A DNA stretch of 64,000 bases, taken from positions 62,001 to 126,000 of the forward strand of contig JASGLD010000001.1 in assembly GCA_049840395.1 (NCBI GenBank), read 5' to 3'. Shown one piece after another: positions 51,549-61,195 of this stretch. Position 1 is the first letter of the stretch, and every line of letters begins with the position of its first letter. Under the pieces are notes generated by a model. It was given only the letters and a program-made list of their open reading frames with translations. It searched no databases and had not been told where the DNA came from. Position numbers and translations under genes: made by a program. Origin of the DNA: CAILZL01 sp049840395 (GTDB lineage: Bacteria > Pseudomonadota > Gammaproteobacteria > Steroidobacterales > Steroidobacteraceae).

Positions 51549-52898
51549 TCACGGCGTTGCACCTACGCGCAGTATTTCGCCCGGATTGGCATCGATGAGC
51601 AGGTACAGATAACCATCCGGTCCGACGGTCACATCGCGAACCCGTTTGCCCATACTGTAGGTTTGATACCCCGTGATGGTGGTGCCGGACAGTGTCAGTC
51701 GCCACAGTGCGGTGCCGGCCAGTGCGCCTACGAATATATTGCCGCCCCATTGTGTGCTGAAGGGCGCGCCACTGGATGGATAAAAAGTCACACCGCTGGG
51801 CGCGATGGAAGGGTCCCAGTAGCAGCGAGGTTGTTCCATGCCTGCGAGGGCGGTGCCAACGCCGATCGATGCACCACCATAGTTGACGCCATAAGTAATC
51901 ACTGGCCAGCCATAATTTTTGCCTGCTTCCGGCGTGTTGATTTCATCGCCACCCTGCGCGCCGTGCTCTGCAGTCCACAGTTGTCCGGTGGCGGGATTCA
52001 GCGCCGCGCCTTGCACGTTGCGGTGACCGAGGCTCCAGATCTCCGGCAGATACCCTGATGTGCTTATAAAGGGATTATCAACCGGCATGCTGACGACGCC
52101 CGTTGCCGAGACTTGCAGACGTATGACCTTGCCCAGCGTTTGACCCGGTAGTTGTGCAGGATGGTTGGCGCCCAGATTCGGATCCATCATGCGTTCGCCC
52201 ACCGTAATAAATAGCTGGGTGCCGTTCGCCGGATTGGCATCATCATCGGTGAACACCAGCCGTGAGCCGAAGTGATTGCTGCCACTCACTTTAGGGCTCT
52301 GTCGCCATACCACGGTGACATTCGACAGCGTGGGATTGGCGGTCGCATTCAGTGTGGCGCTGGCCACTGCAGTGCCGGCCAAACTGCCGGAGCCACCGGT
52401 GGCGGCATCGGTTTCCGCAAAGCTCAGCCAGATGCGACTGTTGTTTGCGAAGTTCGGGTCTAACGCTACATCCAATAGACCGCCCTGGCCGCTTGCATAG
52501 ATATGAGTGGGCAGGGGTGTGATGTCGGCGGACAGCGTGTTGTCGGTGTTGACTATGCGCATGTATCCGCCGCGCTCAGTAACCAGAATGCGACCATCCG
52601 GTAAAAAGGCTATGCCCCAGGGGTTGCGCAGGCCTGAAACCAGGCTGGTGGTTGCGATGTTGACCGGGCTGGCGGCGTTGGTGTTGCAGCGTGTGCTGCC
52701 GGCAAGACTGCTGCTTGAAGATGCCGACGTACTCAATGAACTGGACGAACTAGATGAGACGGTGCCACTGGTCGCAGAGCTTGATCCGGATGAAAGGCTG
52801 CTGCTCGGTGCGCTGCTTGAGGAGGTTGCTGCATCATCATCGCCGCCGCAGGCAGCTAAAGCGGCGGCGATGCTCAGTATTATAAGTCGCTTGTTCAT
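51549..52898 (-). CDS. Lipoprotein glucose/sorbosone dehydrogenase-like (PQQ sugar dehydrogenase fold)
   Basis: 449 residues. Lipobox LAAC at about residues 14-17, then an acidic stretch and a poly-Ser linker (about 24-67). The rest is a GSDH-type six-bladed propeller: GLRNPWGIAFLPDGRILVTER, GGLLDVALDPNF, SNHFGSRLVF (His expected as catalytic), EIWSLGHRNVQG, WTAEHGAQGGDE and GPDGYLYLLID are all family blocks. These enzymes oxidise sugars with periplasmic PQQ. PQQ-synthesis genes are not in the window. Start at 52898 begins the lipoprotein signal; the upstream open frame is not conserved. Confidence 0.88.
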   Translation of the reverse strand: MNKRLIILSIAAALAACGGDDDAATSSSSAPSSSLSSGSSSATSGTVSSSSSSSLSTSASSSSSLAGSTRCNTNAASPVNIATTSLVSGLRNPWGIAFLPDGRILVTERGGYMRIVNTDNTLSADITPLPTHIYASGQGGLLDVALDPNFANNSRIWLSFAETDAATGGSGSLAGTAVASATLNATANPTLSNVTVVWRQSPKVSGSNHFGSRLVFTDDDANPANGTQLFITVGERMMDPNLGANHPAQLPGQTLGKVIRLQVSATGVVSMPVDNPFISTSGYLPEIWSLGHRNVQGAALNPATGQLWTAEHGAQGGDEINTPEAGKNYGWPVITYGVNYGGASIGVGTALAGMEQPRCYWDPSIAPSGVTFYPSSGAPFSTQWGGNIFVGALAGTALWRLTLSGTTITGYQTYSMGKRVRDVTVGPDGYLYLLIDANPGEILRVGATP

Positions 52899-53162
52899 GA
52901 GGAGAGTTCCAGATACGGCCTCGTGAGTGTCGGGTCTGAGGTTCGGCAGCAATACTCGACAAATCGGCCCAGATGGCGATTCAAGCAAGTTATCCGGTAT
53001 TTCGCATCGGCATCTTACCCCTGATTCTCCTGTCGACTGTCGGGGCGATGTGTCGATGACTGTCAGCTAAGTCTCACAGCGATAATTTGTGTGCAACGAC
53101 AGAAACCGATCTGGCTTCCTCTGCATGCTTCGCTCACTAATCGGTCTCAACAGGAGAACGTC

Positions 53163-53561
53163 ATGAAGAGAAATAATCTCGGTGGTTTGATGTTGTGCTG
53201 TGCGACGGCGCTGAGTGTGATTTGCGGTTTGGCGCAGGCTGATGCCGCCTATTCAAACAAATGGCGTATCGAACTCAGCGAGGGCGCCAATGCACCCGGT
53301 TCGATGACCTTTAGAGTGACGCCCAAGCAGGGCGCGCCAATAGATATCACCGCGCAGATCAAGGGTGGTCGCGGTGAGAATGGCGTGGCGCGCGATGTGC
53401 GCGATGCGTTGGCTGCAAAATTGTCACCTGATCGTTTTAACGTGGAGGTTGACGATGGCGAGGATGTGCTGATCAAGAAACGCGATGGCCAGCCTGATTT
53501 TGCGCTTGAACTGACCCAGTCCTCGATTCCGGGAACGCGAGTCGAGTTGGATCGGGAATAG
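53163..53561 (+). CDS. Small periplasmic protein of unknown function
   Basis: 132 residues with a signal peptide ending AQA (about 24). Mature ~108 residues contain alternating strands (KWRIELSEGA, SMTFRVTPKQG) and a regular acidic/basic pattern, with DGEDVLIKKRDGQP near the C-terminus. No cysteine in the mature part and no recognised family. AGGAGA lies 6 bases upstream of the ATG. Monocistronic; ends at a perfect hairpin shared with the convergent GGDEF gene. Confidence 0.65.
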   Translation: MKRNNLGGLMLCCATALSVICGLAQADAAYSNKWRIELSEGANAPGSMTFRVTPKQGAPIDITAQIKGGRGENGVARDVRDALAAKLSPDRFNVEVDDGEDVLIKKRDGQPDFALELTQSSIPGTRVELDRE

Positions 53562-53570
53562 ATGCACTTA

Positions 53571-53601
53571 ATACCCGGTCTGCTTGATACAGACCGGGTA
53601 T
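53571..53601. terminator. Perfect 12-bp hairpin between convergent genes
   Basis: ATACCCGGTCTG at 53571-53582 pairs exactly with 53590-53601 around a 7-base loop, 9 bases after one stop and 19 before the other. Confidence 0.75.
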
Positions 53602-53620
53602 AACCCGTAGCGCTTAAAGC

Positions 53621-55723
53621 TTAAATCGCGCGTTGCTGTCTGGCAGAGTCCAAATCGAAAAAGCCGTCCGTATCGACTTTTATGGAGCGGCTGCCACGTG
53701 AACGAAGGCTTAGTTGCGTTTGCGCATGGTCGGATGAGGGCTTGGGACGTCCCAATAGGAAGCCCTGTGCTTCGTCGCACCCCTCTCTATGCAGAGTTTC
53801 AAATTGCTCGTCTGTTTCGATGCCTTCCGCCAGCACCGGAATGGATAGGCTCTTGCCCAAGGCAAGTACGGCTCGAACGATGGCGATGGACTCCTGGCTA
53901 TCGGTGATGCCGGAGATGAAAAACCTATCGAGCTTGATCTTATCGAAAGGAAATACGCGCAGTGTTTCCAGCGAAGAATAGCCGGTGCCGAAATCGTCGA
54001 GCGCAACGCATACGCCCAACGCTTTTATCTTTTGCAGTACCTCCAAGGCTCGATCGCGATCGGCCATGATTGCCGATTCGGTCAACTCAATCTCGAGACG
54101 GCGCGCGGGTAAGCCGGTTTCCAGCAGGATTTGTTGCACTACTTCCGGTAGATTGGCTTGCGAGAGCTGCAGCGGTGAGACATTGACTGCGACCTTGGAA
54201 GGATGTTGCCAGGTCATGGCGTCCGAGCAGGCCTGGCGTAACACCCATTCGCCAATACGCACAATCAAGCCATGTTCTTCGGCAATGGAAATGAAGTCGG
54301 CTGGCGAAATGTTGCCGTGAATGGGATGCCGCCACCGTAATAGCGCTTCATAGCCGGTGACCTCCTGCGTGGCGACCGATGCCTGCACTTGGTAGTGCAG
54401 TTGCAGTTGTCTGGCTTCGATGGCCTGGCGCAGGTCATTGGCCAATTCGCGTCGTTCGCGGATGGCTTCATCCAGCAGTGCATCGTAAAAGCGGGGTTCC
54501 GGCGAGCCTTCGCGTTTGGCTCGATACATGGCGAGGTCGGCGTTATTGGTTAGTTCCTCGGCATGCTCTGCGTCCTTAGGGAAAATGGCGACTCCTACGC
54601 TGGCGCCGATGCGCGCTTCAAAGTCTTGCAGGACCAACGGTTGTTTCAGCGCGCTATCTAGATGTGTCAGTGCTTTACACAGCAGCTCCTGGTGTTCGAA
54701 TCGTAGTAGCGCGACGAATTCATCGCCGCCTAATCGCGCCACCGTTCCATTGGGCAGGGCTGCACAAAGCCGGCCAGCCACTGCGGCAAGCACATCGTCG
54801 CCGGCTTTGTGGCCGTGTGTATCGTTGATTTCCTTGAAGCGATCGAGATCGATGGCAATGACGGCCAGCTGGGTGCCCTGGGAGCGAGCCTGCGATACTT
54901 GATGTTGTAGTTCCGCTTGGAAGCTGCGTCGATTGGGCAGGCCAGTCAAAGAGTCGTTCATGGCCATATGGTGTAGGCGCTGGATGGCGGCTGAGCGTGT
55001 CTGCCGGTCAACCAGTGCGGCGACGATGGCTGCGCAAATCACCAATAGTCCCACTAAGGCGGTGGCCAGGCCCAATGCCTGCATGCCTTCATTGCTAAGC
55101 GGCGTGTCGCTCAACGCCAGCGGCACGATGCGCAGGGCCGTCATCGCTGTGAAGTGCAGACTGGCGATGGCCGCTACGAACAGTGTCGTGCCGAAGACGA
55201 TACGATGGCGCTTGATGGAGGTCGAACACAGCACGCCGAATGACAGGCTCGAGAGTGCGATACCGAGCAGCACCGACATCGCCACATAGGCCGGACGCCA
55301 TTCTACGATGCCATCGACGCGATAGGCCGCCATGCCCGTGTAGTGCATGGCGGCAATGGTGGCGCCTAGCAGTGCGCCGCCCAAGGGTGGAAAAAGTCGC
55401 GAGCTACGCCACACGCTGAGCGTTAAGCCAGCCGACGCGCCCACGATGGCGACGATGAGCGAAATCAACGTAAGCACCGGACTGAGATGCACGGGTACGG
55501 TGGTGCGATAGGCAATCATGGCTACGAAGTGGGTACACCATATGGTCGCGCCGGTGGCGATGGCGGTAAGGAATGTCCAGCCGGCGCGTTGCAATCCAGA
55601 AGTGCGTTGCACTCGCTCGAATATCTGCACCACTGCGCCACCGCCGATGCAACAAATGATCACTGCTAGCACGACCATCCATGGATTATGGTCAGCAGTG
55701 ATACACATGATTACGTCAAACAT
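53621..55723 (-). CDS. MHYT-GGDEF-EAL cyclic-di-GMP protein
   Basis: 700 residues. Seven hydrophobic helices (about 15-235) form an MHYT sensor with the repeated motif (THFVAM, MHYTGMA, LHFTAM), proposed to bind copper and sense oxygen, CO or NO. A GGDEF domain follows, with an intact LGGDEF signature, so cyclase activity is possible. The EAL domain is also intact: EALLRW, ELTES, DDFGTGYSSL and a DRFF lysine-region. It can therefore both make and break c-di-GMP, as NbdA/MucR-type proteins do. GAGG lies 5 bases before the ATG. Controls biofilm or dispersal by analogy; targets unknown. Confidence 0.92.
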   Translation of the reverse strand: MFDVIMCITADHNPWMVVLAVIICCIGGGAVVQIFERVQRTSGLQRAGWTFLTAIATGATIWCTHFVAMIAYRTTVPVHLSPVLTLISLIVAIVGASAGLTLSVWRSSRLFPPLGGALLGATIAAMHYTGMAAYRVDGIVEWRPAYVAMSVLLGIALSSLSFGVLCSTSIKRHRIVFGTTLFVAAIASLHFTAMTALRIVPLALSDTPLSNEGMQALGLATALVGLLVICAAIVAALVDRQTRSAAIQRLHHMAMNDSLTGLPNRRSFQAELQHQVSQARSQGTQLAVIAIDLDRFKEINDTHGHKAGDDVLAAVAGRLCAALPNGTVARLGGDEFVALLRFEHQELLCKALTHLDSALKQPLVLQDFEARIGASVGVAIFPKDAEHAEELTNNADLAMYRAKREGSPEPRFYDALLDEAIRERRELANDLRQAIEARQLQLHYQVQASVATQEVTGYEALLRWRHPIHGNISPADFISIAEEHGLIVRIGEWVLRQACSDAMTWQHPSKVAVNVSPLQLSQANLPEVVQQILLETGLPARRLEIELTESAIMADRDRALEVLQKIKALGVCVALDDFGTGYSSLETLRVFPFDKIKLDRFFISGITDSQESIAIVRAVLALGKSLSIPVLAEGIETDEQFETLHREGCDEAQGFLLGRPKPSSDHAQTQLSLRSRGSRSIKVDTDGFFDLDSARQQRAI

Positions 55724-56205
55724 GCCGGCCTCAGTGGGTGTTCTTAATCAATATGAATTTCGCTGAATTGCACTGATTTGCCGAAACGATTGCGTCACAA
55801 CTTTTATGAACGGCCACATGATGGTGCGTGCGGCTGTCTATTGGTGCAATGCGCGTCTCATTGTTACTGCAGTTGTCGGCTGAATCAGATGGAGTCAAAG
55901 TGGACTGTTAAGTTGTTGTCTTCACTTAATCTGGTGATTGGCGTGTCAATTGAAAATGAGCGGGCAGCGCGCGCCAGCTCAGTAATAGTTTGTGAGCTGA
56001 CTTGCCGCGAAGTTGCTTGCGGAGATGCTTGATCACTCGTTCTGATCGATACCTATGGCATTGCTCAGTAGAAGCGACGATCTCCCGTGCAATTCGTTCG
56101 CTGGATTGCAGCGCGCCGGTGCTCGTGGCGGCTGGGTCCGACTGCGTAGCTTCGCTGGCAAAGAACGGTGTCCAGTAGCAGAGCGGCCACCGGTGCAAGC
56201 ATTGG
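55724..56205. other. Intergenic region, no feature recognised
   Basis: 482 bases between the GGDEF-EAL promoter and the end of the histidine-rich lipoprotein gene. Short frames (for example 55778-56032) have cysteine- and arginine-rich noise and no ribosome site. Confidence 0.5.
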
Positions 56206-57099
56206 TCAATCGGTCCAGGTATAGCGCGGAATCTCAGTGATTGTTGTGCCGATCTGAATAGTGATTTCGCGATGCGAGGTCAGTTCGATATCGGCAAAGT
56301 TGCCGGTGTACTGGCTCACTACATTATTGTTGGTGAGATAGATCACTACCGGCAGTCCGGGATTGCCGCCGACATCTGTCGGACTGAGCGGTTGTCCCCA
56401 GATGGCAAACAGCTGCCCCAACGTGAACAGGGCGGCTGCCGGCGCCTCGACGTGAATGATGCCGGTGGCATTGTGCGTATGTAATGGGTACGTGCAGTTA
56501 GTGGGTGGTTGGACAATGCCGATGCTGGCCGGCACTGCCAGTGCTTCGCCATTTAAGTAGATCGATAAATGGCTGTGCACATGATAAGCCTGTGATGTCA
56601 CGTTGCAGGCCAATCCGGCGACAGGCTGGCCCTGCCCGGTGCCGCCGTCGGCCCAATGGGTGACGCCCACTTGATGGTGATCGTCTAGAGAGATGACAGT
56701 GCTTGCAAGCGGCGGCAGGTTCGATGCGCTGGAAACTGAGCTACTGCTGCTACTGGACGTGGAACTGCTGCTTGCTTCACTGCTACTTGATACGGCGCTG
56801 CTTGTACTGCTGCTACTTGATGAGCTGAGGCTGCTGCTTGAGCTAACGCTGCTCGACATCTCGCTGCTATTCGATGCAGAGCTACTGCTCGATGCGGTGC
56901 TATTGCTTGTTGGGGGAGTCGATGAGTCGTCACCATCGTCGCCGCCACAGCTGATTAATGGCAGGGCGATAAGCAATGTGAGTAAACCTCGTCCTATCCA
57001 TGTCTGCCGTCGGGTTGCATCGCTTATCGTTGGCGAGTGTTTTTTGGCCACATTAGTTTGAGATAAAGTGGCGTTTAGATTTCGCTGACCCAGTTCCAT
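56206..57099 (-). CDS. Lipoprotein with poly-Ser linker and His-rich copper-like domain
   Basis: 297 residues from the ATG at 57099 with GGGGGA just upstream. The lipobox-like LISCGGD follows a hydrophobic core at about 42-58. A poly-Ser linker (about 67-125) precedes a ~165-residue domain rich in histidine motifs: DDHHQVGVTHW, YHVHSHLSIYLNGE, YPLHTHNATGIIHVEAP. The HxHxH and HTH..H clusters recall metal-binding beta-sandwich folds. No family name recognised. The long poly-Ser linker matches that of the sugar dehydrogenase lipoprotein. Divergent from the histidine kinase gene. Confidence 0.7.
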   Translation of the reverse strand: MELGQRNLNATLSQTNVAKKHSPTISDATRRQTWIGRGLLTLLIALPLISCGGDDGDDSSTPPTSNSTASSSSSASNSSEMSSSVSSSSSLSSSSSSSTSSAVSSSSEASSSSTSSSSSSSVSSASNLPPLASTVISLDDHHQVGVTHWADGGTGQGQPVAGLACNVTSQAYHVHSHLSIYLNGEALAVPASIGIVQPPTNCTYPLHTHNATGIIHVEAPAAALFTLGQLFAIWGQPLSPTDVGGNPGLPVVIYLTNNNVVSQYTGNFADIELTSHREITIQIGTTITEIPRYTWTD

Positions 57100-57411
57100 G
57101 ATTCCCCCGACTGGCAACTCCGGCAACCGCAATGGAGCGTAGTTAAGTCGACTGCCGCTACGGTGTAGTCCGGCGCCGTTGTTATCTGACCGCGTTGGCT
57201 GATGAGTGGGTAAGTCGGGTCGTACTTTCTGGTGGATTTGTCGGAGTGCTCGGGCAATTTGCTGGCTAATGCCGAACAGGGCTTCTATCCTTGCGCCATC
57301 TAATGCCGAGATGATGGTCATCTGATCGGATGCTGGGGAGGACGCCCAGGTGTTGGCTGTGGGGAAGCAAGTGTCTTGCTTCAAGCCTTCCGGTGGGAGC
57401 ACATACAAATC
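57100..57411. other. Divergent intergenic region
   Basis: 312 bases between the histidine-rich lipoprotein and the hybrid kinase. Promoters must lie here, but no clear boxes or operators were seen. Confidence 0.4.
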
Positions 57412-59277
57412 ATGTCCAAACATGCTGAAACTGCCATGGCTGATTCCAGCAAAAAAATCATAGGCGATGGCGCGGCGCGCATTGTCCTGATCTATGCGTT
57501 CATCGGTATTGTTTACATCCTGGTATCCGATCGTCTGGTCAGCTGGTTATTTGCCGACGTTCAGACGGTAACCTTGATTGGTACTTTGAAAGGCTGGGCT
57601 TTTATTGTCATCACGGCAGGGCTGCTGTGGTTCCTGATCAGGCGGCACTCTGCAAGGTTGCTGGCCAGCGAGGCTAAACGTCTAGAGCATGAGGTGCTGC
57701 TTTCCACCGTGCTCGATAATGTTGATGGGTATCTTTATATCAAGGATGCAAGCTACCGTTATCAATATGGCAATGCGGCGGTGTGCAAAGAGGCTGGGCT
57801 GACCGCTGAGCAATTCATCGGCAGCGAAGATACTCGTTTTTTTGACGCCGAGACGGCGGCGAAGCTGCGTGCCAATGACCGACGGGTTATTGAAGAAGGC
57901 GAGCGGCTGGAGGCTGAAGAAGAACATATCCACCTGCAAACGGGTGATAGGCGTACTTATTTGTCGGTGAAGATACCGTTGCATCGCGTCGACGGCAGCA
58001 TCTATGGTTTGTGCGGCATCTCCACCGATATTACCGAGCGCAAGGCCGCTGAAAGCGAAAGCGCGCGATTGCACGCGAAACTGGTGCAGGCGCAAAAGAT
58101 GGAGGCCATCGGTCAATTGACCGGTGGCATTGCTCATGATTTCAATAATATTCTGGCCAGCGTAATGGGATATGCCGCCCTGGCATCGCGACAGGCTCAG
58201 GACGGCGGCGACGCTGAGCTGGTGGACTACTTGCGGCAGATTCAGCGTGCCGGTGAGCGTGCGGCCTTGTTGGTGAGCAAGATGTTGCAGTTCAGTCGTG
58301 CACAGCCGGCCGAGGGCGAGTTGCCGTCGCTGCATCTTCAGCCGGTGGTGGCTGAGATCATCAAGATGTTACGACCGACAATCCCATCCAGCATCGCGAT
58401 ACACATGGATTTTGCAGAGACCGCTTTGATCGTGAAGATCGAATTGGTGGAGCTGCAGCAACTGATCACCAATCTCATCATTAACGCACGCGATGCGATT
58501 GAGGGCGCTGGCAGTATTACCGTGACGGTAAAGCGACGACATTTGCATGAGAGGACTGCCTGCACGGCATGCAATGCAGCCATTTCGGGCGACTATATCG
58601 AGTTGGCGGTCATCAATACCGGTCGCGGCATCGTGGCGCAGTCGCTTGATGAAGTGTTTGAACCTTTCTACACCACCAAGGAAGTGGGCAAGGGCACTGG
58701 CTTGGGTCTGTCGGTGGTGCACGGAATCGTGCATAAATTGGCTGGGCATATCTTGGTCGATACGCAACCTGGCCAGGGCACGACCATCACCCTGCTGTTC
58801 CCCTCGATAAGCGGCCGACGCGCACAGGATATTGTCGCGGCGCCGACTGCATTGCCGGCGCAACTGCCGCGTAGTGTCACGATCATGCTGATCGATGATG
58901 AGCCGCAGTTGGTGCGTCTGATGAGCATCATGCTGGAGCGCATTGGCTGTCGCGTGGTTGCCTTCGACGATAGCCGCGCGGCGTTGTCGGCATTTCTGGC
59001 TGCGCCGGATGATGTCGATCTGGTGATTACCGATCAGACCATGCCGGGTCTTACCGGCATTGAACTTACGCGTCGGATGCTGGCGCAGCGTGGCGATCTG
59101 CCGGTTCTGCTGTGTAGCGGCTACAGTGATCAGCTTGATACGGCTATGTCTGCGGGGGTGCGCCGTGTGTTGGGTAAGCCGGTATCGATGCCGGAGCTGT
59201 CCAGCATCATTACGCAGGAATTGGGTTTAGATCGTGGCGATACGGGACGGGTCAACTCGGAAACCACGCGTAACTAG
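57412..59277 (+). CDS. Hybrid sensor histidine kinase with PAS and receiver domains
   Basis: 621 residues. Two transmembrane helices (about 22-42, 50-75), then a PAS domain (VLDNVDGYLYIKD ... GICGIS-type end DITERK), HisKA with the phospho-His in GGIAHDFNNILA, HATPase with the N box (LITNLIINARDAI) and G boxes (GKGTGLGLSVV), and a C-terminal receiver with the phospho-Asp in LVITDQTMPG and the conserved Lys in LGKP. Hence a membrane hybrid kinase. No DNA-binding response regulator is adjacent, so its output is unknown. Start at 57412 begins MSKHAET; TTG at 57376 is possible. Confidence 0.88.
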   Translation: MSKHAETAMADSSKKIIGDGAARIVLIYAFIGIVYILVSDRLVSWLFADVQTVTLIGTLKGWAFIVITAGLLWFLIRRHSARLLASEAKRLEHEVLLSTVLDNVDGYLYIKDASYRYQYGNAAVCKEAGLTAEQFIGSEDTRFFDAETAAKLRANDRRVIEEGERLEAEEEHIHLQTGDRRTYLSVKIPLHRVDGSIYGLCGISTDITERKAAESESARLHAKLVQAQKMEAIGQLTGGIAHDFNNILASVMGYAALASRQAQDGGDAELVDYLRQIQRAGERAALLVSKMLQFSRAQPAEGELPSLHLQPVVAEIIKMLRPTIPSSIAIHMDFAETALIVKIELVELQQLITNLIINARDAIEGAGSITVTVKRRHLHERTACTACNAAISGDYIELAVINTGRGIVAQSLDEVFEPFYTTKEVGKGTGLGLSVVHGIVHKLAGHILVDTQPGQGTTITLLFPSISGRRAQDIVAAPTALPAQLPRSVTIMLIDDEPQLVRLMSIMLERIGCRVVAFDDSRAALSAFLAAPDDVDLVITDQTMPGLTGIELTRRMLAQRGDLPVLLCSGYSDQLDTAMSAGVRRVLGKPVSMPELSSIITQELGLDRGDTGRVNSETTRN

Positions 59278-59406
59278 AAACGCTCCACTGATCTTGTCAT
59301 TGTCGGTTATTTACTTTCGTGGAGAATAATATTCTACTGAGTGCTGATGTCTGTGGGGACGCATTGCCGGAAAGGCATTCATCGATAAAGACCAAGGATT
59401 CAGCAA

Positions 59407-60630
59407 ATGAACTCGATCAACACCACGAAACTCTCAATCAAGCAGGCAGTCAAGCAGGCGACCAAGCATGTAATGTCGGCAATCGCCGCAGGCTGGGTGC
59501 TATCCGGTACTTATGCGCAAGCTGCGGGTACCTGCAGTTACACTCAATGGGTCAGTATCCCTTCCGGTAACCGCACTGCGCACGTGATCGCCGTTGATCT
59601 GAATAAAGATGGCAAGCCGGATATCGTCGGTTCCAATCAGGGCGGCATGAGCACCGACAAGGGCACCATCACGGTGGTGTTGAATAAGGGCAAGGGGCAG
59701 TTTGCTCCGCCTGTGCAATATACGCTGGGTAATGCCGGGCCCTATGAAACCACGGCCGCCGATTACAATGGCGATGGCTATCCGGATCTGGCGGTGGAAC
59801 TGTTCGGCACTTCCGATAGAACCATCGTCGGCAACGAAATCGATGTGTTCATCAACAAGGGCGACGGTACTTTCAAACCTTTCGTGGCGTACGCCAGCGG
59901 CCAGAAGCCGCGCGCAGTGGTGTCGGGCGATATGAATGGCGATGGCAAGCAAGATTTGATCGTCGCCAATTCCATCAATAACAGTGTTGGTGTGTTGCTG
60001 GGTAAAGGTGACGGTACCTTCGGTCCGCGCAAGGATTTCCCGGCCGGCGGCAACACGCATGGTGTGGTGGTGGCCGACTTCAACAAGGATGGCAGGCTCG
60101 ATGCGGCGCTGGCCAACAATGCGGGTAATGGCGGCGCAAATGTGTTGTTGGGCAAGGGTGATGGCACCTTTGCCGACACGATTCAATACGAAGCTGGCAC
60201 CGGCACTTTCTCGATCGATGCCGGCGATTTCAATGGCGATGGCTATCCAGACATTGTTACCGCTAATGAGCGCGCCAAATCGCTGAGTGTGTTGATCAAT
60301 ACCGGCAAGGGTACGTTCAACAAGCCGGTGGACTATCCGGCGTCCGGCAAGCAGGGCGGCGCACTATCGGTGACCGTCGGTGACTTGAACAAAGACGGCA
60401 AGCTGGATTTGATCTCGTCAGTGTCTAATATTCGTGCGGAAACTGAGGGTGGCTACACAGATATCCTGTTTGGCAATGGCGATGGTACCTTTCAAGCGCC
60501 GTTGAATGTGGCCACCGGCAGCGGCACCTACGATGCCGCAGTAGCCGATTTCGACGGCGATGGCAGCATGGACTTTGTGTCCGCTGTCAGTACCGGAAGC
60601 GTGGTGGTGATGAAGGGCGCGTGCAAGTAG
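59407..60630 (+). CDS. Secreted seven-bladed FG-GAP/VCBS propeller protein
   Basis: 407 residues. Signal peptide ends YAQA (about 39), preceded by a long Lys/Gln n-region. Seven FG-GAP units are visible, each with the calcium loop DxNxDGxxD (DLNKDGKPDIV, DYNGDGYPDLA, DMNGDGKQDLI, DFNKDGRLDAA, DFNGDGYPDIV, DLNKDGKLDLI, DFDGDGSMDFV) and the blade closer LLGKGDGTF. This makes a complete integrin-alpha-like propeller. No catalytic domain. Function probably ligand or surface binding. AAGGA lies 9 bases before the ATG. Unit stands alone after the kinase gene. Confidence 0.88.
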   Translation: MNSINTTKLSIKQAVKQATKHVMSAIAAGWVLSGTYAQAAGTCSYTQWVSIPSGNRTAHVIAVDLNKDGKPDIVGSNQGGMSTDKGTITVVLNKGKGQFAPPVQYTLGNAGPYETTAADYNGDGYPDLAVELFGTSDRTIVGNEIDVFINKGDGTFKPFVAYASGQKPRAVVSGDMNGDGKQDLIVANSINNSVGVLLGKGDGTFGPRKDFPAGGNTHGVVVADFNKDGRLDAALANNAGNGGANVLLGKGDGTFADTIQYEAGTGTFSIDAGDFNGDGYPDIVTANERAKSLSVLINTGKGTFNKPVDYPASGKQGGALSVTVGDLNKDGKLDLISSVSNIRAETEGGYTDILFGNGDGTFQAPLNVATGSGTYDAAVADFDGDGSMDFVSAVSTGSVVVMKGACK

Positions 60631-60721
60631 CGCGTCCATTGCCCGAAGTTCTGCTCCTTATCGAAAGTCTCTGCGGACTATAGATAAGGCGTAATCTCTG
60701 TAAGGGCTTGAGGAGGTGCGT

Positions 60722-61123
60722 ATGACCTATCCATCGCGGCAGCTCAGCGTGGCGATTAATCGTCCAGCCAGTGATGTATATGAGTTTGCGGCCAATCCTC
60801 GCAATCTTCCGCAGTGGGCAAGCGGCCTGAGTCGTTCCTCGATGATCCAGTCGGGTGACGAATGGCTGGCGGATTCGCCCATGGGGAAAGTCAGCATCAA
60901 GTTCGTCGAAAGAAATCGACTCGGCGTACTGGATCATGATGTGACGCTGCCTTCCGGGGAGTGTGTTCACAATCCATTACGGGTTGTGAAAAACGGTGCA
61001 GGCAGCGAGGTCATCTTCACTCTCTATCATCTGCCACAGGCGAGTGATGCCGCTTTCGAGCAGGATGCGCGAATGGTGCTGGCGGATTTGCAGAAGCTCA
61101 AAGCCCTGCTTGAGAAAGCATAA
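60722..61123 (+). CDS. SRPBCC (polyketide cyclase/START-like) domain protein
   Basis: 133 residues. INRPASDVYEFAANPRNLPQWASGL is the typical N-terminal block of SRPBCC proteins, followed by strands (VSIKFVERN, EVIFTLYHLP) and a long C-terminal helix. These helix-grip folds bind hydrophobic ligands, but many are of unknown role. Start at 60722 has an excellent AGGAGG 5 bases upstream; an in-frame GTG at 60716 overlaps that site. Convergent with the CC_3452-type gene, whose terminator begins just after this stop. Confidence 0.85.
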   Translation: MTYPSRQLSVAINRPASDVYEFAANPRNLPQWASGLSRSSMIQSGDEWLADSPMGKVSIKFVERNRLGVLDHDVTLPSGECVHNPLRVVKNGAGSEVIFTLYHLPQASDAAFEQDARMVLADLQKLKALLEKA

Positions 61124-61125
61124 AA

Positions 61126-61146
61126 AAGGCCGGAAGAACCGGCCTT
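61126..61146 (-). terminator. Intrinsic terminator (minus strand)
   Basis: AAGGCCGG at 61126-61133 pairs with CCGGCCTT at 61139-61146. Read on the minus strand it is followed by a run of T (complement of 61122-61127). It is about 50 bases after the stop of the 61196 gene and lies just beyond the SRPBCC stop. Confidence 0.75.
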
Positions 61147-61195
61147 AAAAGTCGGCCAACCATCATGCAATGGTTGGCGCATAAGTCGTGAAATC

